Below, piece after piece: positions 1-8,403 of a stretch of 21,448 bases of DNA. The DNA is taken from positions 1 through 21,448 of the forward strand of contig CAYHCE010000045.1 in NCBI GenBank assembly GCA_964355015.1, given 5' to 3'. Below the pieces are notes generated by a model, which had not been told where the DNA came from, made no database searches, and saw nothing but the letters and a program-made list of their open reading frames with translations. The stretch comes from CAYHCE01 sp964355015 (GTDB lineage: Bacteria > Cyanobacteriota > Cyanobacteriia > PCC-6307 > Cyanobiaceae). The position numbers and the translations under genes were made by a program. The stretch's first letter is position 1. Each line of letters opens with the position of its first letter.

Positions 1-1213
<1,213 letters not shown>

Positions 1214-1340
1214 CGCGGTGAAGAAAAGGGCTGCCTCATTGTGAACGGAGACGATGCGGGCAGCCGCGGCGCGAGGACTTGGTGCCGGACACTCCTGGAG
1301 GGAGGATCCGCGAGGAATGATCGTCTCCCTAGGCTGAGGC

Positions 1341-1847
1341 TTGTCAAGGACCTGCCTGATCGCCGTGCTTGTGTTCGCGGCTGGCGCCGTGGCGAACCTT
1401 GCCCGTCCCGACGCTCCGCGCCCGATGCTTCCCACCGGTGCTCCCCTGGAACAGGTTCGTGGCGCTCTGTTCTCCACCCACCGGGACCGGCCCGTTGTGG
1501 GCTGCTCCTGGCGGTTCTGGTATCTGCACCACAGCAAGAAGGTTTGGTTCAGGCTCGCCGAACCCAGCGTCTCCGGTCTTCTTCCAGTGTTCACCTACGA
1601 GGGGCGGCCCATCCTGCACTGGAGTGAGGTCGCGGCCTCCCGGGGCCGAAGCCACTACTCCGGCCTCTCACCTGTGGTGTGGGGAGATTTCCCCGGCATG
1701 GGCCGGGGCCAGGGACCCCTTGGCACCCAGCTGTATCTGGAACTGTGGACCCGCTGGACCTGGCTGCATCCGCAGGCCTGCGGCCATCCCGAGCGCTTCG
1801 GTGTCGACTTCTTCCGCTCCGGTCAGGCCTCGCCAGGACCGGGCTGA
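1341..1847 (+). CDS. Small probable exported Trp-rich protein, unknown function
   Basis: I do not recognise this 168-residue protein. It starts at TTG 1341; GTG 1365 or 1371 are in-frame alternatives. The first 20 or so residues (TCLIAVLVFAAGAVANL) are hydrophobic like a signal peptide. The rest is rich in Trp, Tyr and Phe (CSWRFWYLHHSKKVWFRL at about 55-72, then a second Trp cluster LYLELWTRWTWLHPQACG at about 131-148), which suggests a small folded extracytoplasmic domain. There are two Cys after the leader, near 55 and 147, which could form a disulfide. The gene ends just before the HATPase fragment, which converges on it. A TAGGCT hexamer at 1330-1335 could be a -10 element; if so, the start is more likely one of the GTG codons. 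That this frame is real is inferred from the leader and the aromatic-rich composition, not from a known family. Confidence 0.55.
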   Translation: MSRTCLIAVLVFAAGAVANLARPDAPRPMLPTGAPLEQVRGALFSTHRDRPVVGCSWRFWYLHHSKKVWFRLAEPSVSGLLPVFTYEGRPILHWSEVAASRGRSHYSGLSPVVWGDFPGMGRGQGPLGTQLYLELWTRWTWLHPQACGHPERFGVDFFRSGQASPGPG

Positions 1848-1865
1848 TCCCCGCTCCCGGATGGT

Positions 1866-2144
1866 TCAGGTGAGCGCCCGCTTCAGCATCAGTTCGTTGC
1901 CGCCCCCGGGGAGAGGGTCGTAGCGGATCACCCAGCCGAAATCCCGGCGGAGCCTGCTCAGCATGATCAGTTCCCAATGGGCTTCACGATCGGGCAGTGC
2001 AGGCAGGCCATCCCCAGCCGAAGGATCTTCTGCGCCTGTCCAGGCGGCGCTGATGTCGAAGGGAGCGCCGCGATCCCGGATGTGGAGCTTCAAGTGCGCC
2101 GGCGTGATCTCCAGTGCCACCTCCCCCGGGGGAAGGGTAGGCAT
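1866..2144 (-). CDS. Truncated RsbW-like (HATPase) anti-sigma regulatory fragment
   Basis: This 92-residue product resembles the C-terminal half of RsbW-type GHKL ATPases (anti-sigma factors or serine kinases). It has a beta strand leading into the G1-box-like DRGAPFD (residues 23-29) and ends with the strand pattern IRYDPLPGGGNELMLKR. Family members are about 130-150 residues long and carry an N-box (E-x3-N) helix upstream. That helix is missing here: an in-frame TAG lies four codons before the ATG at 2144, and no frame of the 108 bases up to the HAD gene encodes an N-box. The glycine-rich G2 loop is also replaced by EAHWELIMLSRL. ATP binding is therefore doubtful. It is either a decayed remnant or a minimal derived domain. 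The gene is divergent from the HAD gene and converges with the exported orphan. Confidence 0.6.
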   Translation of the reverse strand: MPTLPPGEVALEITPAHLKLHIRDRGAPFDISAAWTGAEDPSAGDGLPALPDREAHWELIMLSRLRRDFGWVIRYDPLPGGGNELMLKRALT

Positions 2145-2252
2145 GGCGTGGCGCTATGGCGGACGGGGCCTGGCCGGCCATTGGAATGCCTTCACCCTAG
2201 GGAGTACCTCATGACAGCCTGCCGGACCCCAGCCGGCTGAGAGGATGCGGCC

Positions 2253-2903
2253 ATGACCCGCCCCGTGGCCTGCCTCTTCGACCTCGACGGTCTGCTGCTC
2301 GACACCGAGCCCCTCCATGCCCGGGCCTGGAGCGAGGCGGCCGGCCAGTTCGGCCGCAGGCTCAGCGACGCCGAACTGCTGACCCTGCGCGGTCGCCGCC
2401 GCCTCGACTGCGCCCGTCAGGTGCGGGAGTGGATCGGGGAGACGGCCTGGCCGCCGCCCACGATTGAGGCCCTGCTGGCCGTGCGCCAGCCGATCGCCGA
2501 GTCCCTGCTCGTGCACGCCAGGCCGATGCCGGGCGCGCCCGAGCTGGTGAGTCGTTGCCGGCAGCTGGACCTGCCGATGGCCCTGGTCACCAGCAGTTCC
2601 CGCCCGGCCGTGGCGCTCAAGGCGGCCCCCCACCCCTGGCTGGCGCAGATCGAGGTGCGGGTCCATGGCGACGACCCGGAGCTGGTGGCCGGCAAGCCCG
2701 CCCCCGATGGCTTCCTGCTGGCGGCTCGGCGCCTGGGCGTCGCCGCCGCCGACTGCTGGGCCTTCGAGGATTCGCCTGCCGGCACCGAAGCGGCCCTGGC
2801 GGCGGGCTGCCACGTGCATGTGCTGCTGCCGCACGGGCTGGCCTGCGCCCACTACCCGCCGCAGGTGACCTGCCTGGGCTCGCTGCTCGACGTGGTGCTC
2901 TGA
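2253..2903 (+). CDS. HAD-superfamily phosphatase/phosphomutase (beta-PGM-like)
   Basis: A 216-residue HAD subfamily IA hydrolase, cytosolic, probably acting on a small phosphorylated metabolite. Motif I is FDLDGLLLDTE with nucleophile Asp10 and acid/base Asp12. Motif II is VTSSS near 112-116. Motif III is the Lys of GKPAPDGFLLA near 149. Motif IV is FEDSPAG near 170. An alpha-helical cap lies between motifs I and II. The sequence resembles beta-phosphoglucomutase and sugar-phosphate phosphatases; the substrate cannot be told from sequence. Start ATG 2253 is preceded by GAGGA at 2241-2245 (7-base spacing), one of the better ribosome sites in this window. The 3' end converges with the small membrane protein at 2916, with 12 bases between the genes and a weak CTGAG/CTCAG inverted repeat there. 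Confidence 0.9.
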   Translation: MTRPVACLFDLDGLLLDTEPLHARAWSEAAGQFGRRLSDAELLTLRGRRRLDCARQVREWIGETAWPPPTIEALLAVRQPIAESLLVHARPMPGAPELVSRCRQLDLPMALVTSSSRPAVALKAAPHPWLAQIEVRVHGDDPELVAGKPAPDGFLLAARRLGVAAADCWAFEDSPAGTEAALAAGCHVHVLLPHGLACAHYPPQVTCLGSLLDVVL

Positions 2904-2915
2904 GCGCAGCCCGCC

Positions 2916-3164
2916 TCAGTCCTGCCTGTCGGCGCTGGTCAGGCGTTGGTAGAGGCGAACGCCAAGGCCGCCCCAGAGCACCGTCCAGACCGTGAAGGTG
3001 GCCAGGGTGCCGAGCTGGTTGGTCTCGATCGCATACACGCCGGCCCTGATGAAGCCGGCATCGATCAGGGATCCGCCGATGCCCCAGCCCAGCACCCAGG
3101 TGAGCAGGAAGCCGATCGCCTGCAGGTTGCCGGTCATCCGCTGGACCTGGAACACGGCAGCCAT
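2916..3164 (-). CDS. Small two-helix membrane protein, unknown function
   Basis: An 82-residue protein with two predicted membrane segments, at about residues 15-35 (AIGFLLTWVLGWGIGGSL) and 50-71 (LATFTVWTVLWGGLGVRL). A short loop joins them, and the charged tail is RLTSADRQD. The composition is consistent with a real integral membrane protein, and the type is familiar from picocyanobacteria, but I know no function. The start is ATG 3164, with CGGAGCGG about 10 bases upstream as a possible ribosome site. It is divergent from the SPFH gene (71 bases between starts) and converges with the HAD gene. The shared upstream region with the SPFH membrane protein is the only hint of a functional link. 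Confidence 0.75.
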   Translation of the reverse strand: MAAVFQVQRMTGNLQAIGFLLTWVLGWGIGGSLIDAGFIRAGVYAIETNQLGTLATFTVWTVLWGGLGVRLYQRLTSADRQD

Positions 3165-3202
3165 TCTGGGCCCCGCTCCGGGCTGGCCCCCAGCCCTTTG
3201 CC

Positions 3203-3208
3203 TAGGGT
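3203..3208 (+). promoter_or_regulatory. Possible -10 element (TAGGGT) of the SPFH gene
   Basis: TAGGGT lies 27 bases before the ATG at 3236, in the 71-base divergent gap. The hexamer keeps the T-A-----T frame of sigma70 -10 boxes and resembles TAGGNT hexamers upstream of other genes here (1330-1335, 8375-8380, 14254-14259). No convincing -35 is visible. Confidence 0.25.
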
Positions 3209-3235
3209 TCCGGCTTCTTCCGCGCCCAGGCCTTC

Positions 3236-4039
3236 ATGCAGAGCTCGATGCGACCGGCCGGCGGTGACGGAGCCGGCACGGCGTTTCAGCTGATCGCGGC
3301 GGTGGTGGTGGCGCTGCTGATCCTGCTCACCCAGACGATCTTCATCGTGCCGGCAGGCAACGTGGCGGTGGTCACCACCCTGGGCAAGGTGACGGGCGGG
3401 CAGCGCAGCCCCGGCCCCAACGTGAAGGCGCCGCTGATCCAGGCCACCTCCCTGTTCGACGTGCGCACCCAGGTCCGACCGGAGCAGTTCTCCACCCTCA
3501 CCAAGGACCTGCAGGTGATCGAGGCCACCGCCACGGTGAAGTACGCGATCAAGCCGAGCGAGGCGGCGCGGATCTACGAAACGATCGCCACCGACAACCA
3601 GCAGATCTATCCGCGGGTGATCCAGCCCTCGCTGCTCAAGGCGCTGAAATCCGTGTTCTCCCAGTACGAGCTTGTCACGATCGCCACCGAGTGGAACAGC
3701 ATCTCGGAGCTGGTGCAGGACAAGGTGGCCGAGGAGCTCGAGAAGTTCGGCTATGTGACCGTGCAGGGCCTCGACCTCACCGGCCTGCAGATCGCCGAGG
3801 AGTATCGCGCCGCCATCGAGCAGAAGCAGATCGCCGACCAGCGCCTGCTGCGGGCCCAGACGGAGGTGAAGATCGCCGAGCAGGAGGCCCAGCGCTACGA
3901 GATCCTCAACTCCAGCCTCGACGACCAGGTGCTCTACAAGCTCTTCCTCGACAAGTGGGACGGCCAGACCTCCGTGGTGCCGGCCCTGCCCGGAACGCCC
4001 GGCGGCGGCACGCCGGTGATAGTCAACGGGCGGCGCTGA
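3236..4039 (+). CDS. SPFH/Band 7 (prohibitin-like) membrane protein
   Basis: A 267-residue prohibitin-family protein. One N-terminal membrane anchor (about residues 17-38, QLIAAVVVALLILLTQTIFIV) is followed by the SPFH domain: VPAGNVAVVTTLGKV at 38-52, then PGPNVKAPLIQATSLFDVRTQ. A long charged helical region with EEYRAAIEQKQIADQRLLRA and VKIAEQEAQRYEILN (about 195-235) forms the coiled coil typical of prohibitins. Such proteins form large ring or cage assemblies at the membrane and in several systems associate with FtsH-type proteases. The Gly/Pro tail (LPGTPGGGTPVIVNGRR) is variable. The start is ATG 3236; ATG 3248 is in frame and possible. It converges with the acidic-protein/CPBP unit, with a strong hairpin over both stop codons. 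The role here is inferred from the family only. Confidence 0.92.
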   Translation: MQSSMRPAGGDGAGTAFQLIAAVVVALLILLTQTIFIVPAGNVAVVTTLGKVTGGQRSPGPNVKAPLIQATSLFDVRTQVRPEQFSTLTKDLQVIEATATVKYAIKPSEAARIYETIATDNQQIYPRVIQPSLLKALKSVFSQYELVTIATEWNSISELVQDKVAEELEKFGYVTVQGLDLTGLQIAEEYRAAIEQKQIADQRLLRAQTEVKIAEQEAQRYEILNSSLDDQVLYKLFLDKWDGQTSVVPALPGTPGGGTPVIVNGRR

Positions 4040-4068
4040 CGGGCCGGCGCGGCAGGGGCGGCCCGTCA
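4037..4068. terminator. Bidirectional hairpin between convergent SPFH and acidic-protein genes
   Basis: A perfect 10-base inverted repeat, TGACGGGCCG (4037-4046) and CGGCCCGTCA (4059-4068), with a 12-base loop. The outer TGA on each strand is the stop codon of the gene on that strand, so the convergent pair ends inside one stem. No T-tract follows on either side, so termination by an intrinsic mechanism is likely but not certain. Confidence 0.55.
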
Positions 4069-4440
4069 GTCGTAGCGGCAGGCAGGCGTCAGCCCGGGCA
4101 GCTCGAACTCCTGGAACCAGAGGAACTCGCGGGAGCGCCAGCCCAGGTCGAACGGTGCCACGGTGCGCCATTCGGAGGGCTCCAGCTCGAAATGGCTATG
4201 CAGGTAGCCGGGCACCAGCGCCTCCACCTCCTTCAGCCCCTCGGTTTCCTCCTCCTCGAACAGGCGATCGAGGTAGAGCACGGCGAAGGTGCCGTTCTCC
4301 TCGTCGACCACCACCACCTCGAACGGGCCGTCCGCAGTCGGCAGGGGGGTGACCTCGAAGAACTCGTCCCGCTCCAGCGGGTCGGCAGGGGCCCGCTCCA
4401 TCAGGGCTGCCAGTGCCGTCTTGAACCGGGTGAGGGTCAT
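4066..4440 (-). CDS. Small acidic protein of unknown function, coupled to the CPBP protease
   Basis: I do not recognise this 124-residue soluble protein. It has a beta-rich core (FEVVVVDEENGTFAVLYLDRL, about 40-60) followed by an acidic helix (FEEEETEGLKEVEALVPGYL) and a C-terminal segment rich in aromatic residues (REFLWFQEFELPGLTPACRYD). The core is loosely like the DUF1292/DUF3727 type of 'value plus unit' domains, but I would not assign it. The open frame extends to 4590, yet ATG 4440 is the natural start: its ATG overlaps the TGA of the CPBP gene as ATGA, which implies translational coupling. No signal peptide or membrane segment is present. Being last in a three-gene unit with two membrane proteins suggests a cytoplasmic accessory role; that is inference. 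Confidence 0.8.
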   Translation of the reverse strand: MTLTRFKTALAALMERAPADPLERDEFFEVTPLPTADGPFEVVVVDEENGTFAVLYLDRLFEEEETEGLKEVEALVPGYLHSHFELEPSEWRTVAPFDLGWRSREFLWFQEFELPGLTPACRYD

Positions 4441-6962
4441 GGCGCCGAGGCTGGGGAATCGCCCATCCTCGCCCGGCCGCCCAGGGCCCACAGCCAGAGC
4501 GTCACCGCCAGCCAGTGGATCAGAACGGGTGCCCAGAGCGAGCCGGTGAGGTCGTAGGCCAGCACACACGCCACCGCGAGCAGGGCGCACTGCAGCAGGA
4601 AGCGGGGGTCGTGGAACACGCCCCGGCCCGCCGGATACCAGCTGGAGGCAGCGAGCGGGTGGTAGAGCACGAACAGGCCCACGCTCAGTGCACCCCAGGC
4701 GAGGCCGCTCAGGGGGGTGACGCCCTCGAGCGGATGCGGCAGCAGCGCCACCCGGAACAGCAGCTCCTCCCCCAGGGCCGGCATCAGCAACAGCCCGAGG
4801 GCGGCAGGCACGATGGCCACGCCGCCGGGCACGCTGCAGTGGCGGCAGAGAAAGGCCGAACGCTGGCCGATCACCAGGGCCAGGGCCCCGTAGCCCAGCA
4901 GCACCGCGAGGGTGAGAGCTGCCCCGGAACGGCTCAGAGGGGTGAACAGGGCGTCTGTGACACGCCGCAGCAGGGTGGAGAGGGCCGGGATCTGGCCCAG
5001 CAGCAGGGTGGGCGCCAGCGGCTCGATCGTGGTGTCGCCGCCGGCCAGCTGGTTGGTGCGCAGGAACCAGAGGCTGCCGCCGTGCTGCAGGAATACCCGG
5101 GCGAAATCATCGTGGGCGCGGCGGGGCAGCATCGAGCGCCAGCTCAGGAGCGCGTCCCGCAGGGTTTCGCCGCGCACGAACAGATCCTTGTCGGCGGCCG
5201 GGCCGGCGGGCCGGCCGGCCGCTGCCGCCACCACCACCGCATTGCGCTGCCAGTCGGAGCGCACCGTGCCGAAGGGCTGCAGCAGCTCGTCGAGGGCGCG
5301 GGCCAGGCGCACCAGCTGGTGGAAGCTGCGGGCCTGGGGTTCGTCGGGGTGCCGGCTCAGCCGGTTCCGCAGGGCGGAATCTCCCTCCACGGCGGCGCGG
5401 ATGCGCTGCAGGGCGATGAACAGGGCCTGGCTGGAATCCTGGACACAGGAGGTGGAGGGGGTCACCGTGGAGACGCCGGTGCCGTCGCCGCTGCGGTAGC
5501 GGGCCATCAGCACCTCGGCCTGGATCTCGAGCTCGCGCAGCAGTGAGAGCCGCTGGTCGTCGAGGCGCAGTTCGCTGAAGGGGTCCTGGTGGATCACCAC
5601 ATCGGAGATCGGCCGTGAGCCCATCCAGCCGCGCTGCAGGTCCCCGGTGAAGGCGGTCCAGTCCTGGGTACCGGAGACGATGCCGTTGGGATTGTTGGCG
5701 TAGATCTGGTGGTAACGCAGATCGAAGCGGGGCTCGCCGGTGAAGGCGTCGCGCACCACCCGCGCCTCGCCGAAGGCGAAGTGGCCGGTGACGGTGGCGC
5801 CGCTGATCTTCTCCCCGCCGGGTCCGCCGATGCCGCCGAAGGAGTGGATCAGCAGACCCCGCTCGCCGACCTGCCAGTCAGGGCCGTCGGGGCGGTCGCT
5901 GTCGCCCCTGGCGAGCAGCACGCGCTCGATCCGGCCGCGGCGGGAGGGCGTATCGCGCCAGTTGTCGTGAAGGATGTAGGCAAGCCCCTGCGTCGGCGCG
6001 GGAAGCACCCGGTCGGGCTGCAGGCGATGCAGGGCGCGGGGCCGGATGGCCTGCACCGTGAACAGACCCTCGGCGTCGGGGGCTCCGTAGAGGTACCAGC
6101 CCTGGGCGCCGAGCGGATGGGAGTCGAAGCCGCGGGGAGTGGAGATCCAGCGGCCGAAGCGATCACGCGGCTGCTGCGGGATCCGCACGGTGTCGCTGGG
6201 GCCGTTGAAGCTGCCGAGGGCGGGGTTCCAGTGCCGCACCCGGTAGCGATCCGATGCCGCAGCCACCGGGCCGAGGATGCGCACCAGGGCCGCATAGCGA
6301 CCGGTGATCTGCACGGGCGGTCGGCCGATCTGCAGGCCGGTGCCGCCGTCGGCCAGCGGGGTGGTGCTCACCTCCTCGAGCGCCACGATCACATCGTCAT
6401 TCGGCCGGGCCCCGGCCAGCGACTGCAGTGGACCCACCCGGCGGCGGCCGTCGAGGCGGCTCGGGAGCACGTTGCCCTCCTGCTCGGCCCGAGCGGAGGA
6501 AGGGCCGAACTGCACATCGGTGCTCACGGTCCGCACCAGGGCCCGCAGCGCCGGCCGGTCCTGCCAGCTCAGACGCAGCATCTGCCCCACCAGCTGCCGC
6601 TGCGCCTCGGGAGCCTGCTCCACCTCGATCCAGACCCAGTCCCTCTCGCCGCTGGCCGCCGCCGCCTCCACCTGGGCGACGCTGGGCAGGCTCAGGCGGC
6701 CGATCCAGTCGGCATGGGGGCGGTAGAGCGCCGGATCGGGCCGGATCCCGATCGGATAGTGCCCGGGCCGGTTGAACGGCGCCTGCTGGGCGAGGGCATA
6801 ACTGCTCAGGGGCGAGGGCTCGGTGGGGCGGGGCGACGCCAGGGCGACGAGGCCGTTCCAGCCAGCGGGAAGGAGGGTGGCCGCCAGCAGTGCCAGGGCC
6901 AGCAGCGTCAGGGGCAGCCGACGGGTCCACCGGGCCCTGTCGGGGCGGTTCGGGTGTGTCAT
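4437..6962 (-). CDS. Giant CPBP-family intramembrane protease with large N-terminal extracytoplasmic domain
   Basis: 841 residues, about three times the usual CPBP (CAAX/Abi, Rce1-like) length. A membrane segment near 16-38 is followed by about 630 soluble residues, then a C-terminal block of several membrane helices (about 680-828). That block carries the CPBP motifs: EELLFR (Glu732, Glu733, Arg737), FVLYH (Phe764, His768) and a final His816 in LIHWLAVTLW. These match the glutamate/histidine catalytic site of the family. The soluble part contains conserved-looking patches: TGHFAFGEARVVRD (around 392-405), RYHQIYANNPNGI (around 416-428) and TPSTSCVQDSSQALF (around 501-515). I recall similar long forms in other cyanobacteria, with no known substrate. 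Its ATG overlaps the TGA of the zinc-ribbon gene upstream (ATGA), and its own TGA overlaps the next ATG. Confidence 0.88.
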   Translation of the reverse strand: MTHPNRPDRARWTRRLPLTLLALALLAATLLPAGWNGLVALASPRPTEPSPLSSYALAQQAPFNRPGHYPIGIRPDPALYRPHADWIGRLSLPSVAQVEAAAASGERDWVWIEVEQAPEAQRQLVGQMLRLSWQDRPALRALVRTVSTDVQFGPSSARAEQEGNVLPSRLDGRRRVGPLQSLAGARPNDDVIVALEEVSTTPLADGGTGLQIGRPPVQITGRYAALVRILGPVAAASDRYRVRHWNPALGSFNGPSDTVRIPQQPRDRFGRWISTPRGFDSHPLGAQGWYLYGAPDAEGLFTVQAIRPRALHRLQPDRVLPAPTQGLAYILHDNWRDTPSRRGRIERVLLARGDSDRPDGPDWQVGERGLLIHSFGGIGGPGGEKISGATVTGHFAFGEARVVRDAFTGEPRFDLRYHQIYANNPNGIVSGTQDWTAFTGDLQRGWMGSRPISDVVIHQDPFSELRLDDQRLSLLRELEIQAEVLMARYRSGDGTGVSTVTPSTSCVQDSSQALFIALQRIRAAVEGDSALRNRLSRHPDEPQARSFHQLVRLARALDELLQPFGTVRSDWQRNAVVVAAAAGRPAGPAADKDLFVRGETLRDALLSWRSMLPRRAHDDFARVFLQHGGSLWFLRTNQLAGGDTTIEPLAPTLLLGQIPALSTLLRRVTDALFTPLSRSGAALTLAVLLGYGALALVIGQRSAFLCRHCSVPGGVAIVPAALGLLLMPALGEELLFRVALLPHPLEGVTPLSGLAWGALSVGLFVLYHPLAASSWYPAGRGVFHDPRFLLQCALLAVACVLAYDLTGSLWAPVLIHWLAVTLWLWALGGRARMGDSPASAP

Positions 6963-8338
6963 GGCCGCTCACGTCCCGCCGCTTCCGGCGCGACCTCCGG
7001 CTGGGGGGTGCCGCAGTGACGGCAGTAGGGAAGGTGGCGGTGGGTGGGCTGCCGGCACTGGCCGCACGCACGCAGCTGGGCATAGCCGCAATGGGGACAA
7101 TGGCTGCTGCCTGCCTGCAGCCGGCGGGCGCAGCGCAGGCAGCGGGATTTCTGCAGCCGTGCGGCGGCCTGCAGCCGGGTGTTGAACAGCACGTTCTGCA
7201 TCAGCCGGATCAACCCGAAGCCGACCAGCGGAATCAGCAGGATGTACAGGTAGCTGACCAGGAACAGCAGGTTGCCGAACAGGGCCCGCACCAGTTCGAA
7301 CACGAACGTGAACAGGGCCCCGACCTGGGCGAACTCGAAGAGCTTCAGCAGCAGCGGGATCAGGGAGATCACCAGCAGGTGCCAGCTGATCAGGGCGATC
7401 AGCCCGTGGCCGCGGCGGCTGGCGAGGCGATGGGCGATCAGGGCGAGCAGCACCAGCGGCAGCAGGAACAGCCCCTGGAACAGCAGCCGCAGGCTCGGCG
7501 CCCAGAACAGGGCGTGCCGAAAACGCTCCGACAGAGCGGCGTAGGGCTCCTTCTGGTCGAGGAAGGCGAGGAAGGCGCGGCTCGCGGGGTCCGCGATCAG
7601 CTCGGCCTCGAGGCTGTCCACCCGGGTGTTCAGGGCGGTGATCCGCACTTCGTTGCGCTCCAGACTGCGGCGGGCTTCCGCCGCGCTCACCGGATGGATC
7701 GAGCGGCTGCGGGGCTGGCCGGCGATCTGCTCGAGCAGGGCCGAGTCGTACTGACTGCGGATCCCGGCATTGGTCTGCTCCAGCACGCCGATCTCCGAGC
7801 GGGCTGCGTCGAGCTGTCGCACCAGCCCAGGCAGGGCTGGCTGGGCCGCGATCCGGTCCTGGTGGTCGGCGAAGCGCAGGCAGGCGGGATCGACCCGGCC
7901 CAGGTGGTCGGCTTCCAGGTGAACGGCGCGGTCGCGGAAGCTGGGCGCGTCGGGATCAGCGAGGCTGGCGCGGCCCGGATCGAAAGGGGCCCCGCCCGCC
8001 GGCCGCACCGGCACCGCCCTGCGCAGAAGGGCTACTTTCCGTTCGCGCGCCTGCCCGGGGTCATCCGGCCCGGCGCCGCCGCGGCGGGCCGGGCTGCGGT
8101 AAGCGCTCCACTCCTGCTGGCAGGGGAAGGCCTGCTGGGGGCTGAGCGGCCGGCGGCCGATGTCGTCGAGCCCGATGAAGATGTTGGTGAGGAGAAACAG
8201 ATCGACCAGAACGATCACCAGCAGGCTGGCCTTGTTCAGCGGCGCGTCATCGAGGCTGGCGGAGCGGCGGCAGAAGCGCTGAACGAGGCGGCGCAGGCCG
8301 GCGAAGAAGCGGGCGACTGGGAGGGGTCCGGCAGGCAT
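6959..8338 (-). CDS. Coiled-coil membrane protein with C-terminal double zinc ribbon
   Basis: 459 residues, no named family recognised. A membrane segment lies at about 38-56 (SLLVIVLVDLFLLTNIFIGL). Next comes a soluble region of about 220 residues with probable coiled coils (about 173-200 and 222-247, for example RRSLERNEVRITALNTRVDS). Three or four membrane helices follow between 283 and 378. The C-terminus holds two Cys4 zinc ribbons: CLRC and CPHC (Cys400, 403, 414, 417), then CGQC and CRHC (Cys425, 428, 439, 442). Start ATG 8338 has no obvious Shine-Dalgarno. It heads the unit; its TGA overlaps the CPBP ATG as ATGA. A TAGGAT hexamer at 8375-8380 and a palindrome at 8404-8423 lie upstream. 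The zinc ribbons should face the cytoplasm, where they could contact nucleic acid, ribosomes or the partner proteins; this is inference. Confidence 0.85.
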   Translation of the reverse strand: MPAGPLPVARFFAGLRRLVQRFCRRSASLDDAPLNKASLLVIVLVDLFLLTNIFIGLDDIGRRPLSPQQAFPCQQEWSAYRSPARRGGAGPDDPGQARERKVALLRRAVPVRPAGGAPFDPGRASLADPDAPSFRDRAVHLEADHLGRVDPACLRFADHQDRIAAQPALPGLVRQLDAARSEIGVLEQTNAGIRSQYDSALLEQIAGQPRSRSIHPVSAAEARRSLERNEVRITALNTRVDSLEAELIADPASRAFLAFLDQKEPYAALSERFRHALFWAPSLRLLFQGLFLLPLVLLALIAHRLASRRGHGLIALISWHLLVISLIPLLLKLFEFAQVGALFTFVFELVRALFGNLLFLVSYLYILLIPLVGFGLIRLMQNVLFNTRLQAAARLQKSRCLRCARRLQAGSSHCPHCGYAQLRACGQCRQPTHRHLPYCRHCGTPQPEVAPEAAGRERP

Positions 8339-8374
8339 CGGGGCAAGCGGGGCAGCCCCGCCGGGACGGGCCGC

Positions 8375-8380
8375 ATCCTA
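8375..8380 (-). promoter_or_regulatory. Possible -10 element (TAGGAT) of the zinc-ribbon/CPBP operon
   Basis: On the minus strand TAGGAT lies 36 bases before the ATG at 8338 and matches four of six bases of TATAAT. The -35 position (about 8398-8403) reads AAGACG, a poor match, and the 8404-8423 palindrome sits directly upstream of it. The assignment rests on position and on the recurrence of this hexamer before other genes. Confidence 0.27.
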
Positions 8381-8403
8381 TGGATGGCAGCGAAAGCCGT
8401 CTT

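Noticed and set aside
2154..2852. A 232-codon minus-strand frame opposite the HAD gene, which could have supplied the missing part of the HATPase
   Set aside because: It is antisense to the HAD motifs, and its segment at 2154-2252 contains no N-box; it does not restore the ATPase.
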